A DNA stretch of 64,000 nucleotides, taken from NCBI RefSeq assembly GCF_000424445.1, contig NZ_AUJX01000006.1, positions 62,001-126,000 on the forward strand, written 5' to 3'. Of the stretch, positions 60,539-64,000 are shown one piece after another. The notes under the pieces are model-generated. The model saw only the letters and a list, made by a program, of their open reading frames with translations, was not told the origin of the DNA and did not search any database. Each line of letters starts with the position of its first letter. The first letter of the stretch is position 1. Source of the DNA: Oribacterium sp. NK2B42 (lineage in GTDB: Bacteria > Bacillota > Clostridia > Lachnospirales > Lachnospiraceae). Position numbers and translations under genes: made by a program.

Positions 60539-62140
60539 ATGGGTGCAAAAGAAAAAATACTGGAAGGAAAGACGGCTCTTGGCATAGAGTTTGGTTCAAC
60601 CAGAATAAAGGCAGTACTTACGGATGATAAGGGGCACGTTCTCGCCATCGGATTCCACGACTGGGAAAACAGACTGGTAAATGACATCTGGACCTATACT
60701 ATGGAAGATATCCATAGCGGACTTCGGAGATGCTACAGTTCTTTAGTGAAATCAGTAAAAGAGCAGTATGACGTAGTGCCTGAAACCTACGGTGCCCTGG
60801 GAATCAGTGCCATGATGCATGGAATCCTGGCCTTCGACAAGGGCGGAAAACTTCTCAGTCCTTTTGAGACCTGGCGAAACAGTAACACAGAGCAGGCAGC
60901 TGATGCACTTACGAAAAAATTTCAGTTCAACATCCCTCTTCGCTGGACCATCTCACACATCTACCAGATGGTTCTGGAGGGAAGAAGCTTCGTAAAAGAT
61001 TTCTCCTTTGTAACAACACTTGATTCCTTTATTCACTGGGAACTCACAGGAGAGAAGGTTACCGGCATAGGCGATGCAGCGGGAATCTTCCCGATTGATT
61101 CAGAGAAGCTTGACTATGATGAGGAGATGGTGGCAAAGTTCGATGCTCTCATAAAAGACAAGGGGTATACATGGACTCTTCGGGATATTCTTCCCAAAGT
61201 TCTTGTGGCAGGTGAGCAGGCAGGAGCATTAACAGAAGAAGGTGCAAAGCTTCTGGATGAGACCGGCACCCTGAGGGCAGGCGTACCCATGTGTCCTCCC
61301 GAGGGAGACGCCGGAACCGGCATGGTGGCTACCAACTCCGTAGCTCCCGGCACGGGTAATGTTTCCGCCGGCACAAGTACCTTTGCCATGCTGGTACTTT
61401 CACAGGACAAGAAGCTGTCAAAGCTATATCGCGAGATCGATATGGTTACAACTCCCGACGGATATCCTGTTGCAATGTCTCATGCAAATAACGGAACCTC
61501 GGATCTCAATGCCTGGGTGAATCTCTTTAAAGAATTCTCAGAGCTTATGGGATATACCGTTGACTTGGGTGATCTGTACGGCAAGCTCTACACCAATTCT
61601 TTAAATGGTGACAAAGACTGCGGTGGACTTCTGCCTTACGGTTATTTCTCGGGAGAGGGCATCACTCACTTAAATGAAGGAAGACCTTTATTTGCCCGCA
61701 CTCTGGACAGTAAGTTCAATCTTGCAAACTTCATGAGAGCCCATCTCTACACCTCTCTCGGAGCTGTAAAGCTCGGTCTGGACATCCTTTTGAAGGATGA
61801 GAAGGTGCCGGTCAAGAGCATTACCGGTCACGGCGGTCTCTTCAAGACAAAGGGCGTTGCCCAGAATTATCTTGCTGCGGCTGTCAATGCTCCGGTAACC
61901 GTTATGGATACCGCAAGCGAAGGCGGTCCATGGGGTGAAGCGCTACTGGCCCTTTACATGCTCCGCGGCAAGGATGCCGGAAGCCTGGGTGATTTCCTTG
62001 CAAAGGAAATATTCGCAGACCAGTCCGGAACCACAGTTTCACCGGATCCTGCCGATGTAGAAGGCTTTGAAACCTTCACACAGCATTACAAAGACGGAAT
62101 CGCAGTAGAACGCGCTGCCGTCGATGCCATGAAATGGTAG
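60539..62140 (+). CDS. FGGY-family sugar kinase, probable L-ribulokinase
   Basis: A 533-residue kinase. The phosphate-binding N-terminus (LGIEFGSTRIKAVLTDDKG), the middle PPEGDAGTGMVATNSV and the C-terminal GHGGLFKTKGVAQN and TASEGGPWGEALLAL belong to FGGY carbohydrate kinases. Position after araA argues for L-ribulose as substrate, in place of classic AraB. GAGAGGGTATAAAAAATT precedes the ATG. It ends 9 bp before a 42 bp perfect palindrome. Confidence 0.85.
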   Translation: MGAKEKILEGKTALGIEFGSTRIKAVLTDDKGHVLAIGFHDWENRLVNDIWTYTMEDIHSGLRRCYSSLVKSVKEQYDVVPETYGALGISAMMHGILAFDKGGKLLSPFETWRNSNTEQAADALTKKFQFNIPLRWTISHIYQMVLEGRSFVKDFSFVTTLDSFIHWELTGEKVTGIGDAAGIFPIDSEKLDYDEEMVAKFDALIKDKGYTWTLRDILPKVLVAGEQAGALTEEGAKLLDETGTLRAGVPMCPPEGDAGTGMVATNSVAPGTGNVSAGTSTFAMLVLSQDKKLSKLYREIDMVTTPDGYPVAMSHANNGTSDLNAWVNLFKEFSELMGYTVDLGDLYGKLYTNSLNGDKDCGGLLPYGYFSGEGITHLNEGRPLFARTLDSKFNLANFMRAHLYTSLGAVKLGLDILLKDEKVPVKSITGHGGLFKTKGVAQNYLAAAVNAPVTVMDTASEGGPWGEALLALYMLRGKDAGSLGDFLAKEIFADQSGTTVSPDPADVEGFETFTQHYKDGIAVERAAVDAMKW

Positions 62141-62149
62141 TTTTCAGAC

Positions 62150-62191
62150 CCACCGGGGACGGTTCTCGCCGGCGAGAACCGTCCCCGGTGG
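62150..62191. repeat. 42 bp perfect palindrome
   Basis: Arms 62150-62170 and 62171-62191 are perfect reverse complements with no loop (CCACCGGGGACGGTTCTCGCC and its complement). It follows the kinase gene directly; there is no T run, so it may be a dispersed palindromic repeat or a transcription block. Confidence 0.85.
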
Positions 62192-62312
62192 ATAACTGAA
62201 ATGGTAGATTTTCTCCTCATCTATAAATGCATGCTTTCCGCCATTTATATCTGACACACAGATGTCAATCTAATCGGCTATTATATATCTACAGAAAAGC
62301 GGTCGGTGCTTA
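62192..62312. other. Convergent intergenic spacer
   Basis: Spacer between the convergent kinase and diguanylate cyclase genes. AAGCGG/CCGCTT around 62297-62331 could form the terminator of the minus-strand gene. Confidence 0.4.
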
Positions 62313-63680
62313 TCATGGGCACTGGCCGCTTAATTCTACCATTCTTGAAAAGTAAGTCAGGTCTGCGAAATCCGTTTCCGACAGTCTGCAGGAGCTGGTT
62401 ATATTGCTGACAAATATGATATAGCCGCCCCTCTGTGTCAGAGTCATATGATACACCACAAGAACACGAAAGCAATTATCCACCATAAATGAGGCAAACC
62501 TGTGATAATTATCCCTTTGCAGATCAAACATGTTGACTACTTTGACAGGGTAGGTATCAAACATAGGATGAAAATCCTCAGGGACAGTTGAAGACAGATC
62601 CAGACTGTCAATTTCAAAACTGTTTCCGACGGCATCATCAGTGATTTTCTTTAAACCGAAGGAGGATGTAAGATCATCCTCTCCAAGGAAGAAGACCTCA
62701 TCAAGGTTATAAGTGACCAAAATCTTCTCAAGTGCCGTATTTAACGAAAGGGTTCTTCTCATCATGAACTTATCCATCAGCTCCATGATCACATCACTCT
62801 TTTGATTATTGATGATCATATGCTGGGCGATGGTCATAACCTTACCGTCATACAGAATGTTTCCGTGGATATGGGGAGTGTAAATGATATAGCGATCCTT
62901 GCCCTTTGTCTTGGCAAGATAGAGCATCTTGTCCGAAAGCTGGAACATGCTGTCATAATCCTTTGCATTATCTGGGAAAAGAGCTCCGCCCATTGAAATC
63001 GTTACGGTCTTATTTGCTTTTTCATCCATGTATTTCTCACGGATATCATATCTGATTGCCCTCAGAATCTCACGAAGCTTCGGTTCTGTATTGACCTTTT
63101 CCAGAACAAGCATAAATTCGTCACCACCGATCCTTCCGACAGCGCCCTTGTCACCCACATATTTCTTTGCAGACTTTGCCACTTCTATGATCACATCATC
63201 TCCGGCCATGTGCCCTAAGGAATCGTTAACTGATTTAAAATTGTCGATATCCATCAGGCAAAAGTAAAAATGCCCGGGAGGAGACTTATGCATAAGGTTT
63301 TGGGCATACTCAATAATGGCACTCTTGGTGTATACACCGGTCATCTTGTCGTAGCATTCTTCCTCAACATCGTTTTTCATGGATTGAATGTCTGAAAGAT
63401 ACACCTTTATATTGTCATCGGGGTTTACAGGTTTTTCTATTGTTGCCGCAAACCATGACAGGACACCGTCAATATTCCGCACTCTGAAGCATGAAAGAGT
63501 CGACTGCCCCGGCTCCAGGGCATGTATTTCATCCCTAAGGCCGGTCAGATCCGTGGATGGAACGAGCATACTAAGATCATCCACGCTGCTTTGGCCGGTA
63601 TAAGCAAGAAAACTCTCGCTGCAGTGCATGATATTTAAGTTTTTATCAATCTCAACAAAGGAACTCTTGAATTTTCCCAT
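62313..63680 (-). CDS. Diguanylate cyclase (PAS-GGDEF plus C-terminal sensor-like domain)
   Basis: A 455-residue signalling protein making cyclic di-GMP. The N-terminal 100 residues are PAS-like (FVEIDKNLNIMHCSESFLAY). The cyclase domain shows DIDNFKSVNDSLGHMAGDDV and the catalytic GGDEF in VGRIGGDEFMLVLEK. The last 150 residues form a further GAF-like domain. The start MGKFKSS (63680) fits a soluble protein; starting at 63761 would add a hydrophobic stretch (WVIGIIFLLIYLRD) that could anchor it, so the start is not certain. Three 26 bp-spaced repeats lie upstream. Confidence 0.85.
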   Translation of the reverse strand: MGKFKSSFVEIDKNLNIMHCSESFLAYTGQSSVDDLSMLVPSTDLTGLRDEIHALEPGQSTLSCFRVRNIDGVLSWFAATIEKPVNPDDNIKVYLSDIQSMKNDVEEECYDKMTGVYTKSAIIEYAQNLMHKSPPGHFYFCLMDIDNFKSVNDSLGHMAGDDVIIEVAKSAKKYVGDKGAVGRIGGDEFMLVLEKVNTEPKLREILRAIRYDIREKYMDEKANKTVTISMGGALFPDNAKDYDSMFQLSDKMLYLAKTKGKDRYIIYTPHIHGNILYDGKVMTIAQHMIINNQKSDVIMELMDKFMMRRTLSLNTALEKILVTYNLDEVFFLGEDDLTSSFGLKKITDDAVGNSFEIDSLDLSSTVPEDFHPMFDTYPVKVVNMFDLQRDNYHRFASFMVDNCFRVLVVYHMTLTQRGGYIIFVSNITSSCRLSETDFADLTYFSRMVELSGQCP

Positions 63681-63712
63681 ATCACAGTCTCTCAAATATA
63701 TCAATAAGAAAA

Positions 63713-63778
63713 TGATACCGATCACCCACATACGAAAACGGTACCGATCACCGGAATACAAAAATGATACCGATCACC
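63713..63778. repeat. Three direct repeats GATACCGATCACC at 26 bp spacing
   Basis: Copies at 63713-63726, 63739-63752 and 63765-63778, followed by the hairpin CGGCAG-CTGATA-CTGCCG (63779-63796). Either operator repeats for the cyclase promoter or a solo end of an IS21-like insertion sequence, whose ends carry such repeats. Confidence 0.65.
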
Positions 63779-63894
63779 GGCAGCTGATACTGCCGATAAC
63801 TATGGTTTATTTTGTTGCCTTGAGTACACATATACAATTATACCATAGAAGAAAACATATTTTGAATGTGTCTGCAGCTCCTGTTTATTTTTTT

Positions 63895-63923
63895 TACACA
63901 TTACTTCTGTTTTTTTATATAAT
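63895..63923 (+). promoter_or_regulatory. Promoter for the gene starting at the window edge
   Basis: TACACA (63895-63900), a 17 bp spacer and a consensus TATAAT (63918-63923). Confidence 0.7.
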
Positions 63924-63985
63924 AGTTTAGTGCCCATGAGCACTTTGTGCCGGGCGCTCCAATTCGGTAATTTATCACATCAGCA

Positions 63986-64000
63986 AAAAGGAGTAATCAT
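63986..64000 (+). other. Ribosome site and first two bases of the next gene
   Basis: AAAAGGAGTAATC is followed by AT at 63999-64000, so an ATG start codon probably straddles the window end. The product is unknown. Confidence 0.6.

Noticed and set aside
1-64000. tRNA or rRNA genes, including a tRNA as insertion target
   Set aside because: None were recognised; the element boundary lies in a protein-coding gene.

Overview
The window looks like the chromosome of an anaerobic Lachnospiraceae-type Firmicute (Butyrivibrio / Pseudobutyrivibrio / Roseburia style). The inference rests on strong AGGAGG ribosome sites, low-to-medium GC, the hisS-aspS neighbourhood, an araR-araA-FGGY arabinose locus and many small genes typical of that family. 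It has three parts: host chromosome (1 to about 4.79 kb), an inserted 44.4 kb mobile element (about 4.71-49.20 kb), and host chromosome again (about 49.2-64 kb).

Left host segment: end of hisS, aspS, a DUF1700-like membrane protein and a THUMP-domain RNA methyltransferase. The last 25 codons of the methyltransferase are repeated as a perfect 76 bp direct repeat at 4707-4782 and 49127-49202. These are read as attL and attR of an element that inserted into, and rebuilt, the 3' end of that gene. Just inside both ends lie short direct repeats (TTGGCCGGATTT), likely arm sites of the tyrosine integrase at 5001-6344.

The element has an integrase, an excisionase-like HTH protein, a serine recombinase and two unrelated relaxases (MOBV at 12.8 kb; MOBP with MobC at 43-44.7 kb), but no visible type IV secretion genes. 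It is therefore best called an integrative and mobilizable element. Cargo in order: a ToxN-type toxin with its upstream RNA antitoxin region; a glutaredoxin-like gene; a 4 kb gene-free stretch with 120 bp tandem repeats and dispersed short motifs; a GHKL-ATPase/PD-(D/E)XK fusion divergent from an XRE regulator; a Uma2 nuclease and small genes; a minus-strand run with DUF1902, YgiT-type and DUF6718-like proteins; a lipoprotein/small membrane protein operon; a type I restriction system preceded by a second XRE regulator of the same family; a HEPN-like protein; a small zinc-ribbon cassette; paralogous unknown genes; and a compact radical-SAM peptide (RiPP) locus whose 39-residue precursor starts with TTG and is easily missed. 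The right end holds the MOBP module, a probable oriT, a roughly 410 nt candidate structured RNA with its own promoter and terminator, and a DUF234-type ATPase.

Right host segment: a YtcJ-like amidohydrolase, a DUF3089 lipase-like protein, and a sugar locus (lipoprotein binding protein, permease, ABC ATPase, second permease, AraR-like repressor, L-arabinose isomerase, FGGY kinase). These would import and isomerise L-arabinose or a related sugar and phosphorylate the product. A diguanylate cyclase follows on the minus strand, and the window ends at the ribosome site and first two bases of another gene.

No rRNA or tRNA genes and no CRISPR array were recognised. All functional names come from motif recognition by eye, without database searches.
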